From UBA1258 sp963643225 (lineage in GTDB: Bacteria; Bacillota; Clostridia; Lachnospirales; Lachnospiraceae), in contig CAVIIX010000014.1 of the NCBI GenBank assembly GCA_963643225.1, positions 1-42,090 of the forward strand: 42,090 nt of DNA, written 5' to 3'. The position numbers and the translations under genes were made by a program. The notes beneath the pieces are model-generated. The model saw only the letters and a program-made list of their open reading frames with translations. It made no database searches and was not told the origin of the DNA. Numbering within the stretch: the first letter of the stretch is position 1; the number at the start of each line of letters is the position of its first letter. Of the stretch, positions 32,624 through 41,099 are shown piece after piece.

Positions 32624-32660
32624 ACAGAGCCTCGTGCAATGCACGGGGCTCTGTTTATTT
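32624..32660 (+). terminator. Intrinsic terminator of guaB
   Basis: ACAGAGCCTCGTGC pairs with GCACGGGGCTCTGT around an AAT loop, followed by TTATTT. Confidence 0.92.
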
Positions 32661-32714
32661 ATCGTTAAGGCTTTTTCTTAAAATATTATAATTAGAAAGG
32701 TGGGTAATTATGCG

Positions 32715-34514
32715 ATGAAGGAAAGAAAAAATAAAAACCCAATTAGATATCTTTTAAGAGATGAGCTTGATATCCGTCATAAGGTATCAAACATTATTCT
32801 GTTGGGTGCAATTGCCGTGCAGATTCCCACGCTTATCGTTACTATTGCGGTGGGCACCAAAATATACGGTGTAATAATTGAAATTGTGATAATGGCACTT
32901 TTGGGCTTATTTTTGTGGATTATAAACCGTCATTACGAATCAAAGCTTCCTATCATAATTATGTGTGTTGTGTTGACGGGAATAACTTTCCCCATAATGT
33001 ATTTTCAGTGTGGCGGTATGCATACAGGCATGCCTCTATGGATGGTTTTCGGAATTGTTTTTTGTTTTCTTTTGCTGGAAGGTCCCGCATCTGTATTATA
33101 TTTTATTTTTGAAATTTTAGCGTTTATAGCGTGCTTCTTTATAGAATTTAAACATCCGGAATACGTGGAATTTCTTGCGTCTTCGAAAGATGAAATCCTT
33201 GATTTGGTGGTGGCCTTTGTACTTACGTCGCTAATAACCGGACTTGTATTTAAATTTCAGACGGCTTCCTATAAAAAGGAGCACGAAAAGCTTGTAGAGA
33301 AGGAAGAGGAACTTGTAAAAGCAAATGAAGAGCTTTTAAAGGCTTCAAATGCAAAGTCTGACTTTTTAGCCAACATGAGCCATGAAATAAGAACTCCGAT
33401 AAATGCAGTTCTTGGCATGGATGAAATGATAATAAGAGATTGTAAGGATCCTGTGATTTTAGGCTACGCAGAGGATATAGACGGAGCCGGGAGACAGCTT
33501 CTTACGATAATAAACGATATTCTTGATTTTTCTAAAATCGAATCCGGAAAATTTGAAATACATGAGTCCGAATACGATCTTTTAACTCTTATAAATGACT
33601 GTTACATCATGATGATAGGCAGGGCCGAAGAAAAGAAGCTTGAATTCAGGATAAAGAACGATCCAAAGCTGCCGGCACGCTTATATGGTGACGAAGTGCG
33701 CATCCGTCAGATTATCATTAATTTTTTAAGCAATGCCATAAAATATACGGAAGAAGGATATGTGGAACTTGTTGTGGGCATGAAGCCCTTTGACGATAAC
33801 GACATTTTACTTACCATAAACGTTAAGGATACAGGCATCGGCATTACAGAAGAAGATCAGAAAAAGCTTTTTGGAAACTTTAACAGAATAGATGAAAAGG
33901 AACACAGAAATATAGAGGGCACGGGCTTAGGGCTTGCCATAGCCAAGCAGTTAACCGTTATGATGGGCGGAAGCATTGGCGTAAACAGCATAAAAGGTGC
34001 CGGCTCTGAATTCTATGCGACTATTCCTCAAAAGCCCGTTGGGGATACAGAGGCAGGCTTGTTTGACGTGGGAATGGAAGCAAGGAAGTCGCTTAAAAAG
34101 ACTCATACTCCTGGCTTTACCGCCGAGGATGCAAGGGTGCTGGTGGTGGACGATGTAAAGGTAAACTTAAATGTGGTAAGGCTTTTACTTAGAGACACCC
34201 TTGTGAATATAGACTGCGTGGAAAGCGGAAGAGAAGCCCTTAATTTACTTATGGAAAACAAATACGATGTGGTGCTTATGGACCATATGATGCCCGAAAT
34301 GGACGGTATCGAAACCTTAAAGGAGGCACGTCGTATATGCAAGTATAACGAGTCGGTACCCATGATTGCACTGACCGCCAATGCAATTTCGGGAGCAGAA
34401 AAAATGTATTATGCTGCAGGCTTTGCAGGGTATATCACAAAGCCCATTAAAGCACTTGATTTAGAAAACATGCTGATTAAACTGTTACCCGAAAGCAAGG
34501 TACACCTAAAATAA
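32715..34514 (+). CDS. Hybrid sensor histidine kinase with multi-pass membrane input domain
   Basis: The 599-residue product starts at the ATG at 32715; the in-frame GTG at 32700 lies in the AAAGGTGGG ribosome binding site. About six transmembrane helices (about residues 20-180) are followed by a short coiled coil, HisKA with His223 in FLANMSHEIRTPINA, a HATPase domain (DTGIGITEEDQ, GTGLGLAIAKQ) and a receiver with acceptor Asp523 in LMDHMMPEMDG. The external loops are short, so the signal is probably sensed within the membrane or inside the cell. It is not paired with a response regulator gene, but lies upstream of the GGDEF-EAL gene, which could be part of the same pathway (inference). Confidence 0.92.
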   Translation: MKERKNKNPIRYLLRDELDIRHKVSNIILLGAIAVQIPTLIVTIAVGTKIYGVIIEIVIMALLGLFLWIINRHYESKLPIIIMCVVLTGITFPIMYFQCGGMHTGMPLWMVFGIVFCFLLLEGPASVLYFIFEILAFIACFFIEFKHPEYVEFLASSKDEILDLVVAFVLTSLITGLVFKFQTASYKKEHEKLVEKEEELVKANEELLKASNAKSDFLANMSHEIRTPINAVLGMDEMIIRDCKDPVILGYAEDIDGAGRQLLTIINDILDFSKIESGKFEIHESEYDLLTLINDCYIMMIGRAEEKKLEFRIKNDPKLPARLYGDEVRIRQIIINFLSNAIKYTEEGYVELVVGMKPFDDNDILLTINVKDTGIGITEEDQKKLFGNFNRIDEKEHRNIEGTGLGLAIAKQLTVMMGGSIGVNSIKGAGSEFYATIPQKPVGDTEAGLFDVGMEARKSLKKTHTPGFTAEDARVLVVDDVKVNLNVVRLLLRDTLVNIDCVESGREALNLLMENKYDVVLMDHMMPEMDGIETLKEARRICKYNESVPMIALTANAISGAEKMYYAAGFAGYITKPIKALDLENMLIKLLPESKVHLK

Positions 34515-34546
34515 CGAAAATTTAACAAATTTCTCCGAAGTATGGG

Positions 34547-34575
34547 TTGTGTATTTTTGCCAAGTTATGTTAATA
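34547..34575 (+). promoter_or_regulatory. Probable promoter of the GGDEF-EAL gene
   Basis: TTGTGT and TTAATA are separated by 17 bases, just before AAGGGG and AAGAGG. Its position excludes the start codons at 34549 and 34567 and favours the GTG at 34603. Confidence 0.5.
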
Positions 34576-34602
34576 TATACAAGGGGAAAAGAGGTATTTT
34601 TT

Positions 34603-37272
34603 GTGGAGAATCTTACCGGCAATTTCAATGAGCCCAACAGAATTTCGCAGGATGTACTTTTAGACTTAATGATTGTACGCAGAATGGCTCTCAGATACAG
34701 TAAGGTAGCCGATATTTACATGTACGGTCTTAATTCAAAGGGTGAAATTATCTGTGAATTTACGGGTGAAGCTCAGGAACAGAAAAGATTATTGGATTTA
34801 ATAGGCGAGGAACAGCTTCAGGCTCTTTTTGAAAGAGTATCGGGTGACGACCTTGAGGTTCAGGCTTTGGAAGACACGTGTGTGCCAAATATTAAGGCAG
34901 CAGGTGTCTCGCTTCACGTTGAGCATGTAGCGATTTTGAACTGGATTATAATCGGCGTGCTTTCGGATGCGGATTTAATGGAAGAGTATGGCGCTGTTAA
35001 TCCGTTTGAATTTTCAAGAAACACAACCTATGCGCATTTTAATGACTCTCTTGATATAGTAAGAGACGTAACACAGTTAATTGTGTGCTCAAAGCTTTCT
35101 TTGGCTAATGCACAGGCAGAAAGCAGAAGAAGCAAATATTCAGAGGCAGAGATAAAGGTTTCTTTAAGAAGAGTAGAAGCGATTTCCGAAATCGTGCAGC
35201 TTCTTGATTCAAACGAGGCAATTGAAGTCATCATGAACGAAATGCTTAAGGTGGTGGGTGAATATTTAGGCATCACCGGCGCCTTTATCGGGCGTGTTAA
35301 GCGTGGAATGGATACCTGTGACATTGCCGCTGAATGGTACAATACGGGAGTGGTTTCTTTCTTTGACCAGCAGAGAGGTCAGAAGAGATTTCACTTTATG
35401 TATACAGAGAAGCCGCTGGTGCTTTCGACGGATACTGAAATCGACAAGCCCGACAGAGATGCCATGCAGCAGCTTGAGATTACGGCACTTTGCGTAATTC
35501 CTATTCAGATTGCAAACGGCGTTGCAATGTATGCATGTTTTACGGACAGAAAGCCTGAGAGAAAATGGACTGCCGAAGAGGTTAAATTTTTATACGATGC
35601 AATGAAGGTGCTTCAGAGTATCATTACAAAGCGCATTCAGAAAAATTCACTGGCAAGCTCCTTTGCTTCCCTGGAAGCAATTTTAGATAATGTGGGAAGC
35701 GCAATTTATGTGCGCGACATAGAAACCGGCTCGGCTCTTTTTGCAAACCGCGTGCTTAAGAGTATTTTTGCAACGGAGCTTAATAACGGTACTCTTGACG
35801 AGCTTTTCGATAACGCCATTCCCGTTAATAAGGGAAGTGGAATTTATGAAGTGAATCATATAGAGAGAAACCGATGGTATGACCTTCACTACACCTACAT
35901 AAACTGGGTGGACGGAAGAAAGGTTTCTTTATGTGCAGCCTATGACGTTACGGATAAAAAGAATTACCAGCGTCGTATCGAGCAGCAGGCATATACGGAT
36001 TTCTTAACTGGTCTTTATAACAGAATGTGCTGTGAAAGAGACCTTGCAATGCACATTGATTCTGCCAAGAACACGGGCATGAAGGGTGCACTTTTATATC
36101 TTGACCTAGATGACTTTAAACACATTAACGATGGTCTTGGACATCAGTACGGAGACGTTTTGTTAAAGGCAATTTCGCATTCCCTGCAGCGTATTGAAGG
36201 CATACAGAATACTTGTTACAGAATGGGTGGTGACGAATTTGTAATTATCGTGCCTCCGGCTTCTTATGGAGCCTTTGAAGACATTATTGCAGAGATTGAA
36301 GATATATTCTCAAAGCCCTGGTATTTAAAGAATGCAGATTATTACTGCACCATGAGTATGGGTATTGTGGAATTCCCGGAAGTGGGCGAATCCGTTCAGG
36401 ACTTAATTAAAAAGGCTGATATTGCAATGTATGATGCCAAGAAGGGCGGTAAGAACCGTGTGGCTCAGTATTCTGACAGCATTGTTTCCTCCTCCAACGA
36501 GCGTCTTGATATGGAAAAGAACATGCGTGATGCCATGACGGCGGGCTACAATGAATTTGAGGTGTACTTCCAGCCTATAGTGGATGTAACGGAAGCAAAT
36601 GCCTGTGTGGGCGCCGAAGCGTTAATCCGTTGGAACTCGGCAGAGCTTGGTTTTATCAATCCAGCGGAATTTATTCCTCTTGCAGAATATCTTGGATTAA
36701 TAAACCCTATCGGTAACCACGTGCTTAAAAAGGCCTGTGAGACCTGTAAGAGGTGGAACGAATCCGGACATCCAAATTACAAGGTCAACGTTAACTTGTC
36801 GGTTGTGCAGCTGTTACAGTCAGATATCGTAGATACGGTTGAAAAGACCTTAAAGGAAACAGGCATAGATCCTAAGAACCTTACCTTAGAGGTAACCGAA
36901 AGCCTTGCCATTAACGATATGGAACGTATGAAGAAAATCCTTAATTCCATTAAGGAACTGGGCGTAAGAATCGCTCTTGACGACTTTGGCACAGGATATT
37001 CTTCGCTTAATCATATAAGAGAAATTCCCTTTGATGTAATCAAGGTGGACCAAAGCTTCGTGAGAGATCTTGCAGAGGACGCTTATTCCCAGTCCTTTAT
37101 CAAAATGGTGGCTGAGCTTGCGGAAACTATAGGTGTTAATATTTGTGTCGAGGGTATCGAGACAAAGAAGCAGTATGATGCTTTGACAGGCATGAAAATA
37201 AAAATGATTCAGGGCTTTTATTTTGACAGACCAATGACTGCAGACGCTTTTGAAGCAAAATACGTAAATTAG
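34603..37272 (+). CDS. GGDEF-EAL protein with GAF/PAS-like sensor regions
   Basis: The 889-residue product starts at a GTG (34603) preceded by AAGAGG. It has an unassigned N-terminal part, a GAF-like region (about residues 195-345), a PAS-like region (about 350-460), a GGDEF domain with intact GGDEF at residues 542-546, and an EAL domain with intact EAL (672-674), NVNLS, LEVTES, DDFGTGYSS, KVDQSF and EGIE residues for metal and substrate binding. It can therefore both make and break cyclic-di-GMP in principle, the balance being set by the sensors. No transmembrane segment is seen, so it is cytoplasmic. It could feed the PilZ protein at 7134 (inference). Confidence 0.94.
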   Translation: MENLTGNFNEPNRISQDVLLDLMIVRRMALRYSKVADIYMYGLNSKGEIICEFTGEAQEQKRLLDLIGEEQLQALFERVSGDDLEVQALEDTCVPNIKAAGVSLHVEHVAILNWIIIGVLSDADLMEEYGAVNPFEFSRNTTYAHFNDSLDIVRDVTQLIVCSKLSLANAQAESRRSKYSEAEIKVSLRRVEAISEIVQLLDSNEAIEVIMNEMLKVVGEYLGITGAFIGRVKRGMDTCDIAAEWYNTGVVSFFDQQRGQKRFHFMYTEKPLVLSTDTEIDKPDRDAMQQLEITALCVIPIQIANGVAMYACFTDRKPERKWTAEEVKFLYDAMKVLQSIITKRIQKNSLASSFASLEAILDNVGSAIYVRDIETGSALFANRVLKSIFATELNNGTLDELFDNAIPVNKGSGIYEVNHIERNRWYDLHYTYINWVDGRKVSLCAAYDVTDKKNYQRRIEQQAYTDFLTGLYNRMCCERDLAMHIDSAKNTGMKGALLYLDLDDFKHINDGLGHQYGDVLLKAISHSLQRIEGIQNTCYRMGGDEFVIIVPPASYGAFEDIIAEIEDIFSKPWYLKNADYYCTMSMGIVEFPEVGESVQDLIKKADIAMYDAKKGGKNRVAQYSDSIVSSSNERLDMEKNMRDAMTAGYNEFEVYFQPIVDVTEANACVGAEALIRWNSAELGFINPAEFIPLAEYLGLINPIGNHVLKKACETCKRWNESGHPNYKVNVNLSVVQLLQSDIVDTVEKTLKETGIDPKNLTLEVTESLAINDMERMKKILNSIKELGVRIALDDFGTGYSSLNHIREIPFDVIKVDQSFVRDLAEDAYSQSFIKMVAELAETIGVNICVEGIETKKQYDALTGMKIKMIQGFYFDRPMTADAFEAKYVN

Positions 37273-37277
37273 CGGAT

Positions 37278-37306
37278 TTTACATATCATTGGTTTTGTGG
37301 TAAAAT
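37278..37306 (+). promoter_or_regulatory. Sigma-A promoter of the DUF2225 gene
   Basis: TTTACA at 37278-37283, a 17-base spacer and TAAAAT at 37301-37306, followed by GGAGG at 37333-37337 and the ATG at 37343. Confidence 0.8.
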
Positions 37307-37342
37307 CTACTTACTTAATTGCTAGATAAATCGGAGGCAGAA

Positions 37343-38173
37343 ATGGGAGACAGTTTATTATCCGGACTTGAGTCCTTTGGGCTTGGCGGTCTGGAGGGGA
37401 TGAGTCTTTTCGAGGAAGAAAAAAAGAAGGAAGAAGGCAAGGCAGTCGCAGAACCTACAGAAAAGGATTTTTTGCTTGATAAATCCATGCAGTGTCCTCT
37501 TTGCGATACGCAGTTTAAGGCTCGTATGGTAAAAGGAGGTAAGGCAAAGCTTCTTGGTACTGACATGGATTTGCGTCCCAAGTACAAGGAACTTGATATT
37601 GTTAAATACGACGTTGTAATGTGCCCAAGCTGTGGTTACACGGCGCTTTCAAGATATTTTCCTTCGCTGTTACAGATACAGGCTAAAAGGATTAAAGAAA
37701 AAATCACTCCTTCCTTTAAGCCACAGAGGGATTATCCGGAGACAATTTCATATGATGCAGCCATTGAGCGCTATAAAATGGCTCTTGTTAATGCAGTGGT
37801 AAAGGGTGCAAAGGCAAGCGAAAAAGCATATATCTGCTTAAAGGCTTCATGGGTTGTAAGAGGTAAGTGCGAGGAATTAGGCAAAGACCACGCTGATTAC
37901 GCTAAATTTAAGGCTATGGAAGCTGAATTTACAAAGAATGCTTTTGAAGGCTTTGTATCGGCAGTTCAGTCTGAAAGCTTCCCTATGTGCGGTATGGACG
38001 AGACAACCGTTAACTATCTTCTTGCAGTACTGGGCCTTATGACAGATCATCTGGATGTATCACAGAAGATGATTGGTGTTATTTTACAATCTTCAAATGC
38101 CAATCCACGTATGAAGGATAAGGCCAGAGATTTAAAGGAAGAAGTTGTTAAAAGAATTAAAGCTAAGGGCTAG
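37343..38173 (+). CDS. DUF2225 protein with two CxxC zinc-binding motifs
   Basis: The 276-residue product starts at 37343, after GGAGG by 5 bases. It begins with a Glu/Lys-rich segment, then has CPLCDTQFKARM (about residue 51) and CPSCGYTALSRYF (about residue 95), the two CxxC knuckles of the DUF2225 family, and a helical, TPR-like C-terminal half. The family occurs in Firmicutes with unknown function; a structural zinc site is likely. It has its own promoter and no close partner gene. Confidence 0.88.
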   Translation: MGDSLLSGLESFGLGGLEGMSLFEEEKKKEEGKAVAEPTEKDFLLDKSMQCPLCDTQFKARMVKGGKAKLLGTDMDLRPKYKELDIVKYDVVMCPSCGYTALSRYFPSLLQIQAKRIKEKITPSFKPQRDYPETISYDAAIERYKMALVNAVVKGAKASEKAYICLKASWVVRGKCEELGKDHADYAKFKAMEAEFTKNAFEGFVSAVQSESFPMCGMDETTVNYLLAVLGLMTDHLDVSQKMIGVILQSSNANPRMKDKARDLKEEVVKRIKAKG

Positions 38174-38202
38174 ATTGTAAAGATTAATGTGCAATATTAC
38201 AA

Positions 38203-38231
38203 TTGACGCTTTAAAAAAACTCAATTATTAT
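38203..38231 (+). promoter_or_regulatory. Sigma-A promoter of the ZTP riboswitch / purO transcript
   Basis: TTGACG at 38203-38208, a 17-base spacer and TATTAT at 38226-38231 put the start of transcription just before the riboswitch. ATTGTAA (38174-38180) and TTACAAT (38197-38203) form an inverted repeat over the -35 side, a possible operator. Confidence 0.75.
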
Positions 38232-38243
38232 TTTCATGTAAGG

Positions 38244-38312
38244 TCTATATGACTGACGGAAGTGGAATTGACCACAGGAAGTATAGATTATTTAAGCCGA
38301 CCGTCTGGGCAA
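38244..38312 (+). ncRNA. ZTP riboswitch (pfl motif)
   Basis: The aptamer has the conserved segments GACTGACGGAA, a GTGG...CCAC helix, CACAGGAAGT, and the 3' part CCGACCGTCTGGGCA, with TCTATA/TATAGA closing P1. This matches the pfl class that binds ZTP/ZMP (AICAR phosphates), known to regulate folate and purine genes. It lies before purO and the AICAR transformylase, whose substrate is ZMP. The 3' part also forms the start of a terminator, so ligand binding should permit transcription. Confidence 0.93.
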
Positions 38313-38339
38313 AGAAAGCCCTGACTGTCGGTTTTTTTT
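38297..38339 (+). terminator. Terminator (expression platform) of the ZTP riboswitch
   Basis: CCGACCGTCTGGGC pairs with GCCCTGACTGTCGG, followed by eight T. The 5' arm is the same sequence that the aptamer needs for its last helix, which is the classic switch between termination and read-through. The T-run is also the left edge of repeat copy F. Confidence 0.93.
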
Positions 38340-38445
38340 ACCATTTAAGAATTGCGTTGCAATTCTTAAATGGTAAAAAAGAAACTACGTGTCAAGGATG
38401 CGTACTCGCGCGAAAGAAATATATCGCTTAGGCGACAGCGCTATG
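38333..38445 (+). repeat. Dispersed modular repeat, copy F (core 38382-38439)
   Basis: A perfect 22-bp hairpin (38334-38355 with 38359-38380, loop GTT) incorporates the T-run of the riboswitch terminator. It is followed directly by the 58-bp core, more diverged than copies C-E but without indels. It lies in the leader between the riboswitch and purO. Confidence 0.9.
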
Positions 38446-38483
38446 TAAGGATCTAGATTAATTGACTAAATAAGGAGGACAAC

Positions 38484-39197
38484 ATGAGAATTTTTGATTT
38501 ATCAAAGTTACTTAAGACAAACGCTTATCCAGGACGAGGTATCGTAATCGGTCGCTCCGAGGATGGCAAAAAGGCTGTTATTGCTTATTTTATTATGGGC
38601 AGAAGCGTTAATTCCCGTAACAGAGTGTTTGTGGAGGAAGGAGAGGGTATCCGTACCGAAGCCTTCGATCCTTCAAAAATGTCAGATCCTTCTTTAATAA
38701 TTTATGCTCCGGTGAGAGTGTTCGGTTCCCACACAATCGTTACAAACGGCGATCAGACAGATACGGTTTATGACGGGTTAAGAGCAGGAAAGAGCTTTGA
38801 TGCTTCCTTGCGTGCCCGTGAATTTGAACCTGACGAACCTAATTACACCCCAAGAATTTCAGGTATTCTTCACTTTGAGGGGGACACCTTTTCTTATGAA
38901 ATGAATATTCTTAAATCAAATAACGGCGACGGCAGTGCATGCAACCGTTACAATTTCTTTTTCGATAAGCCACGCCTCGGGGAGGGAAGATTTATACACA
39001 CCTACATGAAGGATGATTCACCGCTTCCAAGCTTTGAAGGAGAGCCAGAGGTAGTGTACATTAAGGGCGACATTGATGCATTTACAAATGATTTATGGAA
39101 CAGTTTAAATTTTGAAAATAAGGTTTCTTTATTTACAAGATTTGTGGATCTTGAGACAGGTAAGTGGGAAACAAGAATCATTAACAAGAATAAATAG
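38484..39197 (+). CDS. purO: IMP cyclohydrolase (PurO-like)
   Basis: The 237-residue product matches the PurO-type IMP cyclohydrolase family (PF07826), which closes FAICAR to IMP, the last step of purine synthesis. Recognisable segments are NAYPGRGIVIGRS near the N-terminus, YFIMGRSVNSRNRVF and TNGDQTDTVYDGL. AGGAGG precedes the ATG. The gene is 10 bases upstream of the AICAR transformylase, so the two activities that bacteria usually fuse in PurH are separate here. The ZTP riboswitch upstream responds to the pathway's own intermediate. Confidence 0.9.
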   Translation: MRIFDLSKLLKTNAYPGRGIVIGRSEDGKKAVIAYFIMGRSVNSRNRVFVEEGEGIRTEAFDPSKMSDPSLIIYAPVRVFGSHTIVTNGDQTDTVYDGLRAGKSFDASLRAREFEPDEPNYTPRISGILHFEGDTFSYEMNILKSNNGDGSACNRYNFFFDKPRLGEGRFIHTYMKDDSPLPSFEGEPEVVYIKGDIDAFTNDLWNSLNFENKVSLFTRFVDLETGKWETRIINKNK

Positions 39198-39206
39198 GAG
39201 ATTGTC

Positions 39207-40385
39207 ATGAACGAAATTCAATTAAAATACGGCTGTAATCCAAATCAGAAGCCTTCAAGAATCTTTATGGAGGACGGAGGAAGTCTTCCCGTCGAAGTGG
39301 TAAACGGACGTCCCGGTTATATTAATTTTTTAGATGCCTTTAACGGCTGGCAGTTAGTTAAGGAATTAAAGGAGGCTACAGGTCTTCCGGCAGCTACTTC
39401 CTTTAAGCATGTTTCTCCGGCAGGTGCCGCTGTAGGCCTTCCTCTGGATGAAACACTTGCTAAAATTTACTGGGTGGAGGACCTTTTGGAATTATCTCCT
39501 TTAGCAAACGCTTATGCAAGAGCCAGAGGTGCCGACAGAATGTCTTCTTTTGGAGACTTCATAGCCTTATCGGACGTGTGCGACAAGGATACCGCAAGAT
39601 TGATTAAAAGAGAGGTTTCAGATGGTGTCATTGCTCCTGGTTATACAGAAGAAGCTCTTGAATTACTTAAGCAAAAGAAAAACGGAAACTACAATATCAT
39701 AAAAATAGATCCTTCCTATATGCCTGCAGAAATTGAACGAAAGCAGGTATACGGTATAACATTTGAGCAGGGGAGAAATGAGCTTGATATAAATAATGAT
39801 TTATTTGCAAATATTGTAACAAAAAATAAAGACCTTCCGGCAGCTGCTTTAATCGATATGAAAATTGCCCTGATTACCTTAAAGTATACACAGTCAAACT
39901 CCGTATGCTACGTAAAGGGCGGACAGGCAATCGGTATCGGTGCAGGCCAGCAGTCACGTATTCACTGCACACGTCTTGCAGGCAGCAAGGCAGACAACTG
40001 GTATTTACGTCAGTGCCCTAAGGTTTTAAAGCTTGATTTTCTGGATACATTAGGACGTGCCGACAGAGACAACACAATTGATGTTTACATCGGCGATGAA
40101 TATGAAGATGTATTGAGAGAGGGAGAATGGCAGAAGCGCTTTAAGACTAAGCCTGAAGTATTCACGCGTGAAGAAAAGAAGGAATGGCTTAAGGGAAATA
40201 CAGATGTAACCCTTGGTTCAGACGCTTTCTTTCCTTTCTCTGACAACATTGAAAGGGCCTATAAGAGCGGCGTAAAATATATCGCAGAACCGGGAGGTTC
40301 CGTAAGGGATGATCTTGTAATCGAGTGCTGTGACAAATACAACATGGTAATGGCCTTTACAGGCATCAGACTTTTCCATCATTAA
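39207..40385 (+). CDS. AICAR transformylase (stand-alone PurH transformylase domain)
   Basis: The 392-residue product corresponds to the AICARFT domain (PF01808) of PurH, which formylates AICAR with 10-formyltetrahydrofolate to give FAICAR. The catalytic Lys-His pair is present in SFKHVSPAGAA, and later segments (QSNSVCYVKGGQAIGIGAGQQSR) are the family signature. The N-terminal MGS-like cyclohydrolase domain of bifunctional PurH is missing, and its role is taken by the adjacent purO. It shares the ZTP-controlled transcript. A strong terminator follows. Confidence 0.93.
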   Translation: MNEIQLKYGCNPNQKPSRIFMEDGGSLPVEVVNGRPGYINFLDAFNGWQLVKELKEATGLPAATSFKHVSPAGAAVGLPLDETLAKIYWVEDLLELSPLANAYARARGADRMSSFGDFIALSDVCDKDTARLIKREVSDGVIAPGYTEEALELLKQKKNGNYNIIKIDPSYMPAEIERKQVYGITFEQGRNELDINNDLFANIVTKNKDLPAAALIDMKIALITLKYTQSNSVCYVKGGQAIGIGAGQQSRIHCTRLAGSKADNWYLRQCPKVLKLDFLDTLGRADRDNTIDVYIGDEYEDVLREGEWQKRFKTKPEVFTREEKKEWLKGNTDVTLGSDAFFPFSDNIERAYKSGVKYIAEPGGSVRDDLVIECCDKYNMVMAFTGIRLFHH

Positions 40386-40399
40386 TAAGCTTATGCATA

Positions 40400-40431
40400 C
40401 AAAAGGGCTTCTGATTTTTGAAGCCCTTTTA
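40400..40431 (+). terminator. Intrinsic terminator of the purO-AICARFT operon
   Basis: AAAAGGGCTTC pairs with GAAGCCCTTTT around a TGATTTTT loop. The A- and T-runs could make it bidirectional with the convergent tetR-like gene. Confidence 0.92.
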
Positions 40432-40470
40432 TATGAGCAAGCAGCGAAGTGTCTTGAAAATATCATTGAC

Positions 40471-41070
40471 TTATCTTATTGAATTTTCAATTAAATTAAT
40501 GTATTCAACACTGCTTTCGTAATTCATTTCGGCATTGAAGGTACCGTCTTGTAAGGAATCTTCCATAATGGACTGAAGTGTATATTCAAGCATCTTTAAA
40601 TATTTTGAAGCATTTTTCTTTGTCTTAAAGAAGCCTTGGTCTGTACGGGCCATGATGCTTGATAGATTGTTTTCAAGATTGGCCTTGCTTGCTTCTAGAG
40701 CTAAAATTGCCTCTGTAATGTTTTCTTTACCTGTAGAATACACAAACATGTACATAAAGGGATGGCTTTTAAGCACCTGCATTTTTGCAGCTTCCATCTG
40801 ACGTAAAATTTCAAAATAGGAAGTTTCTGAAGGATCTACGGCACTTGATAATTCAAGAGAAATATAGCGTACCGCATAGTCGAATATAAAGGAGTAAACT
40901 CCGATTTTTGAATCAAAATAGTGGAATAAAAGACCCTTTGAAATTTGCGCTTCCTTAACGATATCGTCAGTGCTGGCATGATTGTAACCGTTAAGAGCAA
41001 AGATTTTTAAAGCAGCGTTAACCATCCGGTCCTGTTTTTCCTGCTTTAAATCAAAGAATTTAGAATTCAT
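40471..41070 (-). CDS. TetR-family transcriptional regulator
   Basis: The 199-residue product has an N-terminal TetR helix-turn-helix (about residues 12-56: AALKIFALNGYNHASTDDI, KGLLFHYFDSK) and a helical ligand-binding part of about 140 residues with no recognisable ligand signature. On the minus strand AAGGGG precedes the ATG. It is convergent to the purine operon and divergent from the acidic membrane protein gene at 41246. A palindrome in the divergent region (41100-41125) is a likely operator, so it may control itself and possibly the neighbour. Confidence 0.92.
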   Translation of the reverse strand: MNSKFFDLKQEKQDRMVNAALKIFALNGYNHASTDDIVKEAQISKGLLFHYFDSKIGVYSFIFDYAVRYISLELSSAVDPSETSYFEILRQMEAAKMQVLKSHPFMYMFVYSTGKENITEAILALEASKANLENNLSSIMARTDQGFFKTKKNASKYLKMLEYTLQSIMEDSLQDGTFNAEMNYESSVEYINLIENSIR

Positions 41071-41099
41071 TTATTATAACCCCTTATAGGAAATTGACT

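Noticed and set aside
34549..34602. Upstream start codons (34549, 34567) for the GGDEF-EAL gene
   Set aside because: They overlap the probable promoter and lack a ribosome binding site, while the GTG at 34603 has AAGAGG at a good distance.
38334..38380. Repeat copy F hairpin read as a bidirectional terminator
   Set aside because: On either strand the hairpin has its T-run on the 5' side and its A-run on the 3' side, the reverse of an intrinsic terminator.
38249..38431. 60-codon open frame before purO
   Set aside because: It lies inside the ZTP riboswitch, its terminator and repeat copy F, and lacks a ribosome binding site and protein-like composition.
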